Shown here: in pieces, positions 53,144 through 60,615 of the stretch
How the letters are laid out: each line of letters starts with the position of its first letter
Numbering within the stretch: the stretch's first letter is position 1
DNA from: an uncultured Pseudomonadota bacterium
Lineage (GTDB): Bacteria; Pseudomonadota; Alphaproteobacteria; Rs-D84
NCBI GenBank assembly: GCA_949298405.1
Contig: CASFWA010000006.1
Location: 1-60,615 of the forward strand
DNA: 60,615 nucleotides
Direction: 5' to 3'
The notes under the pieces: model-generated
Seen by the model: only the letters and a program-made list of their open reading frames with translations
Told to the model about the DNA's origin: nothing
Databases searched by the model: none
Translations under genes and position numbers: made by a program

Positions 53144-53614
53144 ATGCCAACAAAAACAGTTAAAAAAGCGGCTGCAAAACCAGCAGTAGCAAAAAAAACA
53201 ACAGTTAAAAAAGCAGCAGTAAAAAAACCTGCAACAAAGAAAGTTGTTGTTGAAGAAGTAAAAGAAGTTATTCCAGAAACTCATGAATGCACATGCGGTC
53301 ATGAATGCAAATGCGGTTGTCATGGTGGTTCTAAATTTGGTCGTTTCTTAAAGAAATTGATTTTTGTGTTGATTATTTTTGCATTGGGTTTTGCTGCGGG
53401 GAAATTATGTGATAATGGTCGCGATTTTCGTGGACCACGCGCAGACTTTAAAAACGGTTGCTTGGTCGTTTCTTCTGTAAAATGTCCACAGATGCAGGCT
53501 TTGTTGCCAGTAATGGATATGGACCAAGACGGTTGCATTACCAGAGACGAATATAGAGCAGTGAAGGATGAATTCCGTGCCCAGGTTAGTGCAGGTATGG
53601 AAATAGATGACTAA
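53144..53614 (+). CDS. Membrane-anchored EF-hand protein with Cys/His cluster
   Basis: 156 aa. A Lys/Ala-rich N terminus (KKAAAKPAVAKKTTVKK) is followed by a Cys/His cluster (HECTCGHECKCGCHGG). A TM helix (LIFVLIIFALGFAAG) comes next, then a C-terminal domain with a canonical EF-hand loop DMDQDGCITRDEY. The cluster recalls the tail of the MBL hydrolase at 19.6 kb. The topology suggests cytosolic metal/nucleic-acid-binding and periplasmic Ca2+ binding. AAAGGAAAG precedes ATG. No known family. Confidence 0.6.
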   Translation: MPTKTVKKAAAKPAVAKKTTVKKAAVKKPATKKVVVEEVKEVIPETHECTCGHECKCGCHGGSKFGRFLKKLIFVLIIFALGFAAGKLCDNGRDFRGPRADFKNGCLVVSSVKCPQMQALLPVMDMDQDGCITRDEYRAVKDEFRAQVSAGMEIDD

Positions 53615-53623
53615 ATCCATTGT

Positions 53624-53655
53624 AAAAAAAGACGCATTTTTATGCGTCTTTTTTT
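53624..53655. terminator. Bidirectional terminator
   Basis: AAAAAAAGACGCAT, loop, ATGCGTCTTTTTTT, between the EF-hand gene and smpB. Confidence 0.85.
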
Positions 53656-54121
53656 AACCTTTTAAAATTCTTGATTTGTTTTTATTCCATTCGCGTTGCT
53701 TGATAGTCTCGCGTTTATCAACTTTATTTTTACCATAACCAACACCTAACAAGACTTTTAATTTCCCACGATTGTTAAAGTATAACTTTAAAGGAACGAT
53801 TGTTGCACCTTTTTCTTGAAGTTTGCCGATTAAGCGATTGATTTGTGCACGATGTAGCAATAGTTGACGTGATCTGCGTTCATCAAAGTTTACTATACGT
53901 GCAGCAGTAGGCAATTTTTGAATTTCGATTCCTGCTAAGTATAAATCTGTACCGCGTCTTTGTACAAAACCGTCAACGATTGTGACTAATCCGTAACGAA
54001 TAGATTTTATTTCTGCACCAGTTAAAGAAATACCAGCCTCTATTGTGTCTTCAATAGAATAGTTGTATCGCGCTTTGCGATTTTCAGAAACTTGACCAAA
54101 TTTTATTATTTGACGTGGCAT
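53654..54121 (-). CDS. smpB: SsrA-binding protein SmpB
   Basis: Binds tmRNA and brings it to stalled ribosomes. 155 aa. ENRKARYNYSIEDTIEAGISLTGAEIKSIR is the family N terminus, and KLYFNNRGKLKVLLGVGYGKNKVDKRETIKQREW the C-terminal part with its basic tail. Last gene of dacA-holB-tatD-smpB; overlaps tatD by 16 nt. Confidence 0.96.
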   Translation of the reverse strand: MPRQIIKFGQVSENRKARYNYSIEDTIEAGISLTGAEIKSIRYGLVTIVDGFVQRRGTDLYLAGIEIQKLPTAARIVNFDERRSRQLLLHRAQINRLIGKLQEKGATIVPLKLYFNNRGKLKVLLGVGYGKNKVDKRETIKQREWNKNKSRILKG

Positions 54122-54864
54122 TTTGGATATAACTTTTTTGTATTGTCAGCAAGTATAATAGCCAAATCGTTTAATTGCAAATTTTTGATTTGTGCCAGTA
54201 CTTTTGCAGTTTCAACAACCATGGCGGGTTCACAAGTTTTTCCGCGATATGGAACAGGTGCGCAATATGGGGCGTCTGTTTCAATTACAATTCTGTCAGT
54301 TGGAATCTTTTTAAATGTTTCGCGTATTTCTTCTGCGTTTTTGAAAGTTAAAATTCCACTAGCAGAAAAAAAGAATCCGCGGTCTAACATAATTTTTGCT
54401 AAATCCCAAGAACTTGTAAAGCAGTGCATTACGCCGTGAAAATCGTCAGTTAAAATTGTTTTTGTGTCTTCTTCTGCATCGCGCGTATGTATTGCAACCG
54501 GCAGATTGTGCTTTTTTGCCAAGGTTAATTGCTGTTCGAATAGTTTTATTTGTGCATCACGATTTTGTGCGTTTTCATGATAATCTAAACCAATTTCACC
54601 GACTCCTATAACTCGTGGGTGTGATAGGATTTTATCAGTTAAGAATTTAGCGGCGTCTATTTCTGCGTATTCAGGATGAATGCCGATAGTAGCAAATATA
54701 TTATCATGTGTTTCTGTGATGGAAATTGCGTTTTCTATATCATTCGGGTCAGCGGTCGGGCAAATTAATGTGCTGACCCCGGCAGATTTTGCGCGTGTAA
54801 TAACATCATTTAAATCGCCTGATATATAGTTGTCTGTTAAATGACAATGAGTATCTATAAACAT
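54106..54864 (-). CDS. tatD: TatD-family DNase
   Basis: 252 aa TIM-barrel metal-dependent hydrolase. FIDTHCHLTD carries the first metal ligands, GEIGLDYHEN the Glu, ITETD-like VIETDAPYCAP the last Asp, and LPVAIHTRDAEEDT and HCFTSS the remaining His. 3'-5' DNase/RNase activity in repair or decay is family knowledge. Overlaps holB by 10 nt. Confidence 0.94.
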   Translation of the reverse strand: MFIDTHCHLTDNYISGDLNDVITRAKSAGVSTLICPTADPNDIENAISITETHDNIFATIGIHPEYAEIDAAKFLTDKILSHPRVIGVGEIGLDYHENAQNRDAQIKLFEQQLTLAKKHNLPVAIHTRDAEEDTKTILTDDFHGVMHCFTSSWDLAKIMLDRGFFFSASGILTFKNAEEIRETFKKIPTDRIVIETDAPYCAPVPYRGKTCEPAMVVETAKVLAQIKNLQLNDLAIILADNTKKLYPKCHVK

Positions 54865-55754
54865 TTTTTTATTTCTGTAATTATTTTAAAGATTCCAATT
54901 TCAGGTTCAAGGTATAGTCTGTTTATATCGGATATAGATTTAATTGTGTTTGAATATAAATCGGCTAATCCGAAATAAGCAATAGCGTCTAATAAAATGC
55001 CATATAATTCTGGCTGTGCAGCAATTTTTTTTGCTATATTCATCATATCTGCGCTATTTGTGCGTTCGTCTTGCAGTGTTTCTATCAAATCTTCGTAAAC
55101 TGCATCACCGCCAGACTTTTTAAGGTTAGCGATACTTCCGAAACTACCGTTTGCAAGTTTCAAAGTTTCTGTGCTTACTTCTTCGTCTGGCATAAATTTT
55201 GCACATAACTCGCGTAATTGAGATATTGTAAGTGGGCGCATTTTTTCAACGCGTGCACGCGAACGTACAGTCGGCAGAACATTAGATAATTGGTGTACAA
55301 CTAACAGGAACAGTGTTTTTGCAGGTGGTTCTTCTAATAGTTTTAATAAAGCGTTTGATGCAGCGGTATTCAGTTCGTCTACGGAATCTATAAGAATAAC
55401 GCGCCAGTCCCCAGACATAGAAGACATTTGCATCTTTTCAATCATGGCGCGAACAGTATAAACAGAAATTACTTTACCATCTGTTTTGATTTTCCCGTCT
55501 TTATCAATATTTCTATCTAAATCTATTATAAAGAAATCACCGACATTTCCATAAACCATTTTAGCGATTTTATAAGCCATTGTGGCTTTCCCGATTCCTC
55601 TGGGACCTGTTAGCATCCATACAGGGTGAATAGGGTGGGTGTCGCGCATATTCCATGCGGACATAAAGTTATTTAAAGCCTCATTATGTCCAATCAGGCA
55701 ATCGTTGTCCATCGGATGGGGAAAATTATAAGAAGTAGTTTTCTTAGTTGCCAT
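54855..55754 (-). CDS. holB: DNA polymerase III delta-prime subunit
   Basis: Clamp-loader stator subunit. 299 aa. LIGHNEALNNFMSAW starts the AAA+ domain, with P-loop GPRGIGKA and LIDSVDELNTAASNALLKLLEEPP (the SRC-adjacent helix of the family). TVRSRARVEKMRPL is the SRC motif region. Starts 6 nt after the dacA stop; upstream of tatD as in many bacteria. Confidence 0.92.
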   Translation of the reverse strand: MATKKTTSYNFPHPMDNDCLIGHNEALNNFMSAWNMRDTHPIHPVWMLTGPRGIGKATMAYKIAKMVYGNVGDFFIIDLDRNIDKDGKIKTDGKVISVYTVRAMIEKMQMSSMSGDWRVILIDSVDELNTAASNALLKLLEEPPAKTLFLLVVHQLSNVLPTVRSRARVEKMRPLTISQLRELCAKFMPDEEVSTETLKLANGSFGSIANLKKSGGDAVYEDLIETLQDERTNSADMMNIAKKIAAQPELYGILLDAIAYFGLADLYSNTIKSISDINRLYLEPEIGIFKIITEIKKCL

Positions 55755-55759
55755 GATTG

Positions 55760-56932
55760 TTAAATACCTAACATAACTCTAATATTTTTAATTACGCGAC
55801 CAAAGAATTGTGTTTTGCTTACTTTATCCATTGCAATAAGTGGTGCACGTGCAATAACTTCACCATTCTTTTCTGCTATTATTTCACCGACTTTATCACC
55901 TTTTTTTACTGGTGCAGGAATAGGGTCGTCATATCTTGCCAGAACTCTTACACCAGAAAGACCGTCTGATTTAGGTAAGGTAATCGCGAATGTTTTTTCT
56001 ACGGTTGCTATAACATATGGTTGACGCCCATACCAAACTGGGATTTTTGCAATTTTATCACCTGCACGATAAAAGACTTTATTTGTTGTGTTTGTAAAGC
56101 CATAGTTTAGCAGTTTTTTCATCTCGGTTGCCAGTGCGTCATGACTATCACCACGGAAACCATTTATTACACCGATTAGTCTGCGGCCACCAATTTTAGC
56201 ACTTGCTACCATGCCATAACCACCGTCTTCTGTGTGGCCCGTTTTAAGACCGTCAGCACCAGGCATTGTGAACAATAGTTTGTTATAATTCATCGTATGG
56301 GTACGGCCCCATTCGCGACACCAGTCTGTTTGGTGTTCTTTGAATTCGAAGCGCTTTGTAGCAAACAAAGGATATATATCCGGATGATTTGTTATAACAT
56401 AATTTGCAAGCATTGCCAGTTCACGACTTGTCATCAAGTTGTTTGGGTTTGGCAGACCGCTTGCATTGCCGAAAGTAGATTGCGTCATCCCGATTTCGCG
56501 CGCTTTTTTCTGCATTAATTCTGTAAATGCACTTTCAGAGCCAGCCAATTTTTCTGCGACTACAACACTTGCATCACCGCCAGATAATACAATTAATCCA
56601 AGTATAGCATCGCGTACACTGATTGTCTGACCTGCAACCAAACAAATCTTGCTTGCAGGGTACCACAAAGGATTATTGTAGTCCGCATTTTCACTAACTG
56701 TTAATCTGTCATCCATGGTAAAGTTGCCGGCCTTAATTTCATCGAACAAGACGGTAAGTGTCATAAGTTTTATCATAGAAGATGGTGGCATTAATTCGTC
56801 AGCGTTTTTCGCGACGATTTCCGCACCGGATTCATAATCTATTAAAAAAGCAGATTTTGCACGTGTCGAAAAATCGGCATGCGCAGAAGTTGTTATCAAT
56901 GCTAATAACAGGGTAAATATTTTCTTTTTCAT
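55760..56932 (-). CDS. dacA: D-alanyl-D-alanine carboxypeptidase (PBP5/6 family)
   Basis: 390 aa from MKKKIFTLLL (56932), with a signal peptide cleaved after TTSAHA. Trims terminal D-Ala from peptidoglycan stems. SMIK (Ser52, Lys55) and KTG (DGLKTGHTEDGG) are present. The second motif, normally SGN or SAN, reads SGG at 117-119 (VLSGGDAS). A C-terminal beta domain and amphipathic anchor (TQFFGRVIKNIRVML) follow. First gene of dacA-holB-tatD-smpB. The longer in-frame start lies upstream of the -10 box, so the leaderless ATG is preferred. Confidence 0.9.
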   Translation of the reverse strand: MKKKIFTLLLALITTSAHADFSTRAKSAFLIDYESGAEIVAKNADELMPPSSMIKLMTLTVLFDEIKAGNFTMDDRLTVSENADYNNPLWYPASKICLVAGQTISVRDAILGLIVLSGGDASVVVAEKLAGSESAFTELMQKKAREIGMTQSTFGNASGLPNPNNLMTSRELAMLANYVITNHPDIYPLFATKRFEFKEHQTDWCREWGRTHTMNYNKLLFTMPGADGLKTGHTEDGGYGMVASAKIGGRRLIGVINGFRGDSHDALATEMKKLLNYGFTNTTNKVFYRAGDKIAKIPVWYGRQPYVIATVEKTFAITLPKSDGLSGVRVLARYDDPIPAPVKKGDKVGEIIAEKNGEVIARAPLIAMDKVSKTQFFGRVIKNIRVMLGI

Positions 56933-56939
56933 GATGAAG

Positions 56940-56968
56940 ATATTAGCAACTATAAAACGACTTGCCAA
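56940..56968 (-). promoter_or_regulatory. Leaderless promoter of dacA operon
   Basis: On minus TTGGCA (56968-56963), 17-nt spacer, TAATAT (56945-56940), 7 nt to ATG 56932. Confidence 0.77.
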
Positions 56969-56976
56969 CTTATTTT

Positions 56977-58221
56977 TTATGCTAAAAATCCGATGAAAGA
57001 GTCTTCTTTGATTTCAGTCAGTTTTACATTGCATATAGTTTTTGAAGGAATAGGATTCCCGATGATTTTTACATCTATATCATTAGGAGTCCTTGCGATA
57101 TTATTTTCTTCAACTAAGACTTGAACTTCCGTTGCCAGTTGTTGATTCATGAACTCTTTTCTGAGATTTTCAGCAAGGTCAGATACGATTTTAACGCGCT
57201 TTTTCGATATTTCTCGATTAATTTGATTAGGCATATCTGCTGCTTCTGTTCCTGGACGCGGCGAGAAAGGAAATGCGTGTATCTTTATAGGTTTTGTTTC
57301 TTTCACAAGTTCAACTGTTTCGTTAAATAATTCATCTGTTTCGCCTGGGAAACCACAAATTATATCCCAACTAAAAGTAATGTTATTATTTGCTGCTTTA
57401 ACTATTTTGCGTACAGTATCTGAATTGTGCCTGCGGTGCATAGCGTTAAGTATAGTATCTGAACCGGATTGCATAGACAGGTGCATATGCGGCATCATTC
57501 GATTGTCAGAGTGAATTAAATCAATTATTTTGAATATTTCTGGTGATGCGGGGTCCATAGAAGATAACCGCAAGCGTTTTATTTCTGGAACATCTTGCAG
57601 AAGTTTTTTGCACAAATCAGAAATCAAGATGCCTTTTTGGGCGTAACTAGCAATGTCTACACCAGTTAAAACTACTTCGCCAAAGCCGTTTTGAATAGCA
57701 TTTTGCACATCTTTTAATATATCTTCATATTCAAAGGATACGGCAGGTCCACGCAATAATCGTGTGACGCAGTAAGCACATTTATGGTTACAACCATTTT
57801 GAATTTGTACAAATTGTTTGGATAGTTGCGGTGCAAGGTGTGAAAATTTAACAATTTTTGGGCTTTCAAAATGACAAGGTGCATTATTTAAAGCGTCTAA
57901 GTATGCATTAAGACGCATTTTATCTTGGTTCTTTACAACAATTGCATTAGGTATTTGCAAGAAAAGTTCAGGGTTTCTTGTTGCAGCACAACCTGTGACA
58001 AAAATAGGGGCTTCTGGGTTTTCGCGCGCCAGTTTTCTAACTGCTTGACCAGATTGTCGTTCTGCTTCTGCGGTAACTGCGCAAGTATTTACCAGAATTG
58101 CAGCATTTATGGCAGAAGATAGCATTTTTTGTATTTTTTCTGCTTCCATAGCATTAAGTCTGCATCCGAAAGAAAGAGTTTTTATATTGTTTTTAATATT
58201 TTCTTCTTGCATTTTAACCAT
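56977..58221 (-). CDS. mtaB: tRNA (N6-threonylcarbamoyladenosine37) methylthiotransferase MtaB
   Basis: Radical-SAM enzyme making ms2t6A37. 414 aa. The UPF0004 domain has Cys in SFGCRLNAMEAE, NTCAVT and VTGCAA for the auxiliary Fe-S cluster. The radical-SAM site CNHKCAYC follows, then a short TRAM-like C terminus. The SFGCRLN start distinguishes MtaB from MiaB. An ATG at 58212 is an alternative start with GGATGG upstream. Confidence 0.92.
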   Translation of the reverse strand: MVKMQEENIKNNIKTLSFGCRLNAMEAEKIQKMLSSAINAAILVNTCAVTAEAERQSGQAVRKLARENPEAPIFVTGCAATRNPELFLQIPNAIVVKNQDKMRLNAYLDALNNAPCHFESPKIVKFSHLAPQLSKQFVQIQNGCNHKCAYCVTRLLRGPAVSFEYEDILKDVQNAIQNGFGEVVLTGVDIASYAQKGILISDLCKKLLQDVPEIKRLRLSSMDPASPEIFKIIDLIHSDNRMMPHMHLSMQSGSDTILNAMHRRHNSDTVRKIVKAANNNITFSWDIICGFPGETDELFNETVELVKETKPIKIHAFPFSPRPGTEAADMPNQINREISKKRVKIVSDLAENLRKEFMNQQLATEVQVLVEENNIARTPNDIDVKIIGNPIPSKTICNVKLTEIKEDSFIGFLA

Positions 58222-58272
58222 CCATGGGGCATTATAGCGAGGTTAAAAACGTTTTCAACAAAGGAATTTATT

Positions 58273-58656
58273 ATGGCACGTACAACAAATTCAGATACAT
58301 TACCATTTGTAGAAAGCCGTTATGAACTTGGTATGTTGGCTTCGCAGCGCGTTCGTGATTTGAACGGTGGCGCACAACCTGTTGTAGAAAAGGATGATGA
58401 CAAGTTAACAGTTGTGGCATTGCGTGAAATTGCGACGGGTAAGTTGGATATGAATGAAGTTCGTCATGAATTTGTACAGTCATATAAAGAAACGCCGGCA
58501 TTACCAGATGGTGAAGAATCTTTGGAAATTGCTGCGACAGAAGACCCGAAATTGCGTGAAATAGATGCAGAATTGGAAGAAACATTGTTAGAAGATGCGC
58601 CTATTGTTGCGGAAGAAGACGAAGATGATACGCCAGATTCAGGTGAAGAAGAATAA
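58273..58656 (+). CDS. rpoZ: RNA polymerase omega subunit
   Basis: 127 aa from MARTTNSDTL (58273, AAAGGA upstream). YELGMLASQRVRDLNGG and KLTVVALREIATGKLD are the conserved omega core; VTVEDC at the N terminus is replaced by the Thr-rich start. The acidic C-terminal tail (EEDEDDTPDSGEEE) is longer than in E. coli. The usual spoT neighbour is absent; tRNA-Ser follows 13 nt later. Confidence 0.9.
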   Translation: MARTTNSDTLPFVESRYELGMLASQRVRDLNGGAQPVVEKDDDKLTVVALREIATGKLDMNEVRHEFVQSYKETPALPDGEESLEIAATEDPKLREIDAELEETLLEDAPIVAEEDEDDTPDSGEEE

Positions 58657-58669
58657 GAAGTAAGGATTA

Positions 58670-58760
58670 GGAGACGTCGCATAGTTGGTCTAGTGCGCCA
58701 CATTGGAAATGTGGTATACTCGCAAGGGTATCAAGGGTTCGAATCCCTTCGTCTCCGCCA
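58670..58760 (+). tRNA. tRNA-Ser (GGA)
   Basis: GGAGACG pairs with CGTCTCC. The anticodon stem CACATTGGAAATGTG gives GGA, there is a long variable arm, the T arm is GGTTCGAATCC and CCA is encoded. 91 nt. Confidence 0.95.
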
Positions 58761-58770
58761 GGAATATAGG

Positions 58771-58804
58771 ACATCCCACGGTAATCCCATGGGATGTTTC
58801 TTTT
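58771..58804 (+). terminator. Terminator of tRNA-Ser
   Basis: ACATCCCA, 11-nt loop, TGGGATGT, TTCTTTT. Confidence 0.75.
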
Positions 58805-58923
58805 GCCTCGGAATCCGGGGATTTTTATCAGCAACGGTACCAGTGTATGCTCAATATTCGCGCCACTATTGCCAAAATGCCACAGGAAGCATACCTTGCC
58901 CAAAATCCCGATGCCAGTTTATA

Positions 58924-58952
58924 TTGATTTTTATGCGTATTTATGGTATAAT
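58924..58952 (+). promoter_or_regulatory. Promoter of the effector locus
   Basis: -35 TTGATT (58924-58929), 17-nt spacer ending in TGG, -10 TATAAT (58947-58952). GTGGGC just after it is repeated in inverse at 58978-58983 ahead of a T run. Confidence 0.7.
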
Positions 58953-58995
58953 TGTGGGCAAAGAACGGACGCGATGCGCCCACTTTTTTTATTTT

Positions 58996-59019
58996 ATCCC
59001 GCCCCGCGGGATTTTTTTG
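58996..59019 (+). repeat. Hairpin module 1 ahead of the effector gene
   Basis: ATCCCGC, loop CCC, GCGGGAT, then TTTTTT, a terminator-like hairpin 25 nt upstream of the effector start. The identical hairpin recurs at 60449-60470 ahead of the next paralogue. Confidence 0.7.
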
Positions 59020-59043
59020 TTTACCAAAAAAAAGGAAATGAAT

Positions 59044-60057
59044 ATGAAACAACCAGGTTTTTTGGCAAAATTAATAACATCACCAGCGTATGCAAACAAA
59101 CACAGCGATGAATTCGCGCGCGCAAACAAGTATATGAATTTATTATATCCCGGCAAAATTAATTTTGATACATCGGGCAATATGATTCAACCACAGTATG
59201 ATATGACATTGGAACAATTACAAACAGCCCAATTTGAATTAGATTCCGATTTTGAAAATGCTAAACAAGAAGCCGAAGACGCAATTCAAACAGAATATGG
59301 TGAATATTTTGACAATCTGGGAATTGATTTTGATATAGACAATTATGTAATCCAATCCGAAACCATAGCGGCCAAAGTATTATATCCTGCGGGCAACATT
59401 ATAACACGTAATCTGCTTATATATGATTTAAACATTCCCAACTTTGCAAAACAACCAAAAATATGGCGATGGCACAGCGAAGGGACCGATGGTACGCGTT
59501 GCTATATCACCGAAGAAACCATCGATGACCATGGAAATACAATAAAAAGCAAGGTATATAAAACTGGCAAAAATCAAAATGCGCATCAACCAATATTCGA
59601 ACGACCTGTTAATACAGAACCTGGAACATACGCTAAATTTGATGGAAGGGCTTTAACTATATACCAAAATAATAAGGAGATATATAAATTTGATGCGAGA
59701 TCTGGCAAGCCGGAATACCAGGACCCAAAATATCAAAATTTACCAAACCAAGGCCCAATCCCAGAGGGCGCTTACGTGGCGAGACAATCCGAAATTCAAC
59801 ATATTACTCCGTATGGCCTACTTGCTGGCATTGTGAATGCGGGCACATGGAAAGGCAGTTTATATTCTTGGGGCAACTCTCGTGTATGGTTGGAACCATC
59901 AAATACAACAAATACTTATGGTCGTGATGGTTTTTCTATTCATGGTGGCTTATTTCCGGGTTCTGCGGGCTGCATAGATTTAACAGGACAAATTAATATG
60001 TTTATACCATGGTTGGAAAGCACTGGAAAAGACCTGATTATTTATGTAGAATACTAG
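59044..60057 (+). CDS. DUF2778-like L,D-transpeptidase-fold effector candidate
   Basis: 337 aa from MKQPGFLAKL (59044). The first 40 residues (ANKYMNLLYPG) are shared with the next gene and may be a delivery or adaptor segment. The C-terminal 130 residues fit DUF2778/Tlde1-type peptidoglycan enzymes: DARSGKPEYQ, NQGPIPEGAY, then IHGGLFPGSAGCIDL with His300 and Cys310 as the likely catalytic pair. Tlde1 proteins are type VI effectors that damage peptidoglycan; no secretion genes are in this window. No signal peptide. Followed by a TM protein that could confer immunity (inference). Confidence 0.7.
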   Translation: MKQPGFLAKLITSPAYANKHSDEFARANKYMNLLYPGKINFDTSGNMIQPQYDMTLEQLQTAQFELDSDFENAKQEAEDAIQTEYGEYFDNLGIDFDIDNYVIQSETIAAKVLYPAGNIITRNLLIYDLNIPNFAKQPKIWRWHSEGTDGTRCYITEETIDDHGNTIKSKVYKTGKNQNAHQPIFERPVNTEPGTYAKFDGRALTIYQNNKEIYKFDARSGKPEYQDPKYQNLPNQGPIPEGAYVARQSEIQHITPYGLLAGIVNAGTWKGSLYSWGNSRVWLEPSNTTNTYGRDGFSIHGGLFPGSAGCIDLTGQINMFIPWLESTGKDLIIYVEY

Positions 60058-60079
60058 TACATTAACAGTATCAACGGCA

Positions 60080-60412
60080 ATGTATAAAGACAGTCAGACA
60101 ATTTTATATACAAAAAGTGTACTTTATTTGGCGACAGTATTATTTTTTGTAAATGATGCACAAATTTTGCTGTTAAACCCCAAGTGGGACGGCATGCTGT
60201 CTTGGATAACGTTCGATATAAAATACTTAATTATATTGGATTTGGTATTATCAATTATTTTTTTACTGATGTTTATATTGGCCATATTCCCAACCATCAA
60301 AACATACAGATGGAAAACATTATGGATTTTCCTGTTATCCATTCCAGCAATGTTCATAATGTTTTTAGTGTATATATACTTTTTATTTCCGCTATTACAT
60401 CTGTTATTTTAA
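60080..60412 (+). CDS. Small polytopic membrane protein, putative immunity protein
   Basis: 110 aa with three hydrophobic segments (SVLYLATVLFFVNDAQILLL, YLIILDLVLSIIFLLMFILAIF, LWIFLLSIPAMFIMFLVYIYFLF). No recognised domain. It lies 22 nt after the effector gene and directly before the next effector paralogue. Membrane proteins are common partners for toxins acting in the periplasm, but the immunity role rests on position only. Weak ribosome-binding site. Confidence 0.5.
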   Translation: MYKDSQTILYTKSVLYLATVLFFVNDAQILLLNPKWDGMLSWITFDIKYLIILDLVLSIIFLLMFILAIFPTIKTYRWKTLWIFLLSIPAMFIMFLVYIYFLFPLLHLLF

Positions 60413-60448
60413 TTCATATTAAATAAACCAATACAAACATAAATTTTT

Positions 60449-60470
60449 ATCCCGCCCCGCGGGATTTTTT
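60449..60470 (+). repeat. Hairpin module 2 ahead of the second effector gene
   Basis: Same ATCCCGC, CCC, GCGGGAT, TTTTTT as at 58996-59019, again about 25 nt before a start codon. Confidence 0.7.
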
Positions 60471-60491
60471 GTCGCAACAAAAGGAAGATAA

Positions 60492-60615
60492 ATGAAAACA
60501 CCAAAATTTTTACACGAACTCATAAACGATGTTGAATACGCAGATAAGAACAGTGATACATATGTGCGTGCTACAAAGTATATGAACTTGTTATATCCTG
60601 GTCAGGTTGAATTTG
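60492..60615 (+). CDS. Second effector paralogue, 5' part only
   Basis: Runs off the window after 41 codons. MKTPKFLHELIND, then ADKNSD, then RATKYMNLLYPGQVEF aligns residue by residue with the N terminus of the gene at 59044. AAGGAAG precedes ATG. The C-terminal domain is outside the window, so the toxin type is unknown. Confidence 0.7.
   Translation, partial: MKTPKFLHELINDVEYADKNSDTYVRATKYMNLLYPGQVEF

Overview
This AT-rich window comes from an alphaproteobacterium, probably an uncultured, host-associated lineage with a compact genome. The evidence is a small HTH protein with the LNKSKR signature common in alphaproteobacterial LexA-like regulators, a leaderless trpL-type leader peptide, many outer-membrane and lipoprotein genes (BamD, RlpA, beta-barrels, LepB), and short intergenic gaps closed by strong Rho-independent hairpins. 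I could not run a phylogeny, so anything finer than class is inference. The genetic code reads as standard, but none of the 67 complete CDSs ends in TGA (59 TAA, 8 TAG).

Layout. 1-10.6 kb: tRNA-Asn, fabI, a HTH-only regulator, ligA, two beta-barrel genes, a class A PBP, yifB, then lepB-rnc-secG. 10.6-20.3 kb: two small membrane proteins, a lipoprotein hydrolase, a GNAT protein, groES-groEL, HIT-YggU, a LOG family protein, and tilS-ftsH-MBL hydrolase. 20.3-32.4 kb: a secreted Cys-rich protein behind structured RNA copy A, prmC facing an M23 peptidase, ogt-like and tfoX-like genes, tRNA-Arg with a remnant copy, tdk, htpX, an autotransporter-like barrel, a second M23 peptidase, smr, rlpA, murJ, bamD, dcd. 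32.4-45.4 kb: era-queA-tgt, a coiled-coil membrane protein, tRNA-Gly, lysS with a divergent RelA/SpoT-like gene, csp, lemA, rpsD, RNA copy B, trpL-trpS, SIMPL and Xer genes. 45.4-58.7 kb: rnj, alaS, a GT2-like gene, hup, a three-gene secreted Cys-rich operon behind RNA copy C, an EF-hand membrane protein, dacA-holB-tatD-smpB, mtaB, rpoZ and tRNA-Ser. 58.7 kb to the end: the start of a tandem array of DUF2778-like effector and putative immunity genes.

Most genes are housekeeping: cell-wall synthesis and remodelling, envelope biogenesis, tRNA charging and modification, and proteolysis. The unusual layer is regulatory. Three copies of one structured RNA architecture lie on the minus strand. Each has its own promoter, a 5' hairpin with a GTGTT loop, covarying stems, a pair of competing repeats and a terminator. 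Two of them sit directly upstream of secreted Cys-rich protein genes. About fifteen genes have a -10 box ending 5-9 nt before the ATG, so leaderless mRNA appears to be a major mode of expression. One of these leaderless ORFs is a Trp-Trp leader peptide upstream of trpS. prmC and an M23 gene share a palindromic -10 box. The right edge looks like a modular effector/immunity locus next to tRNA-Ser.
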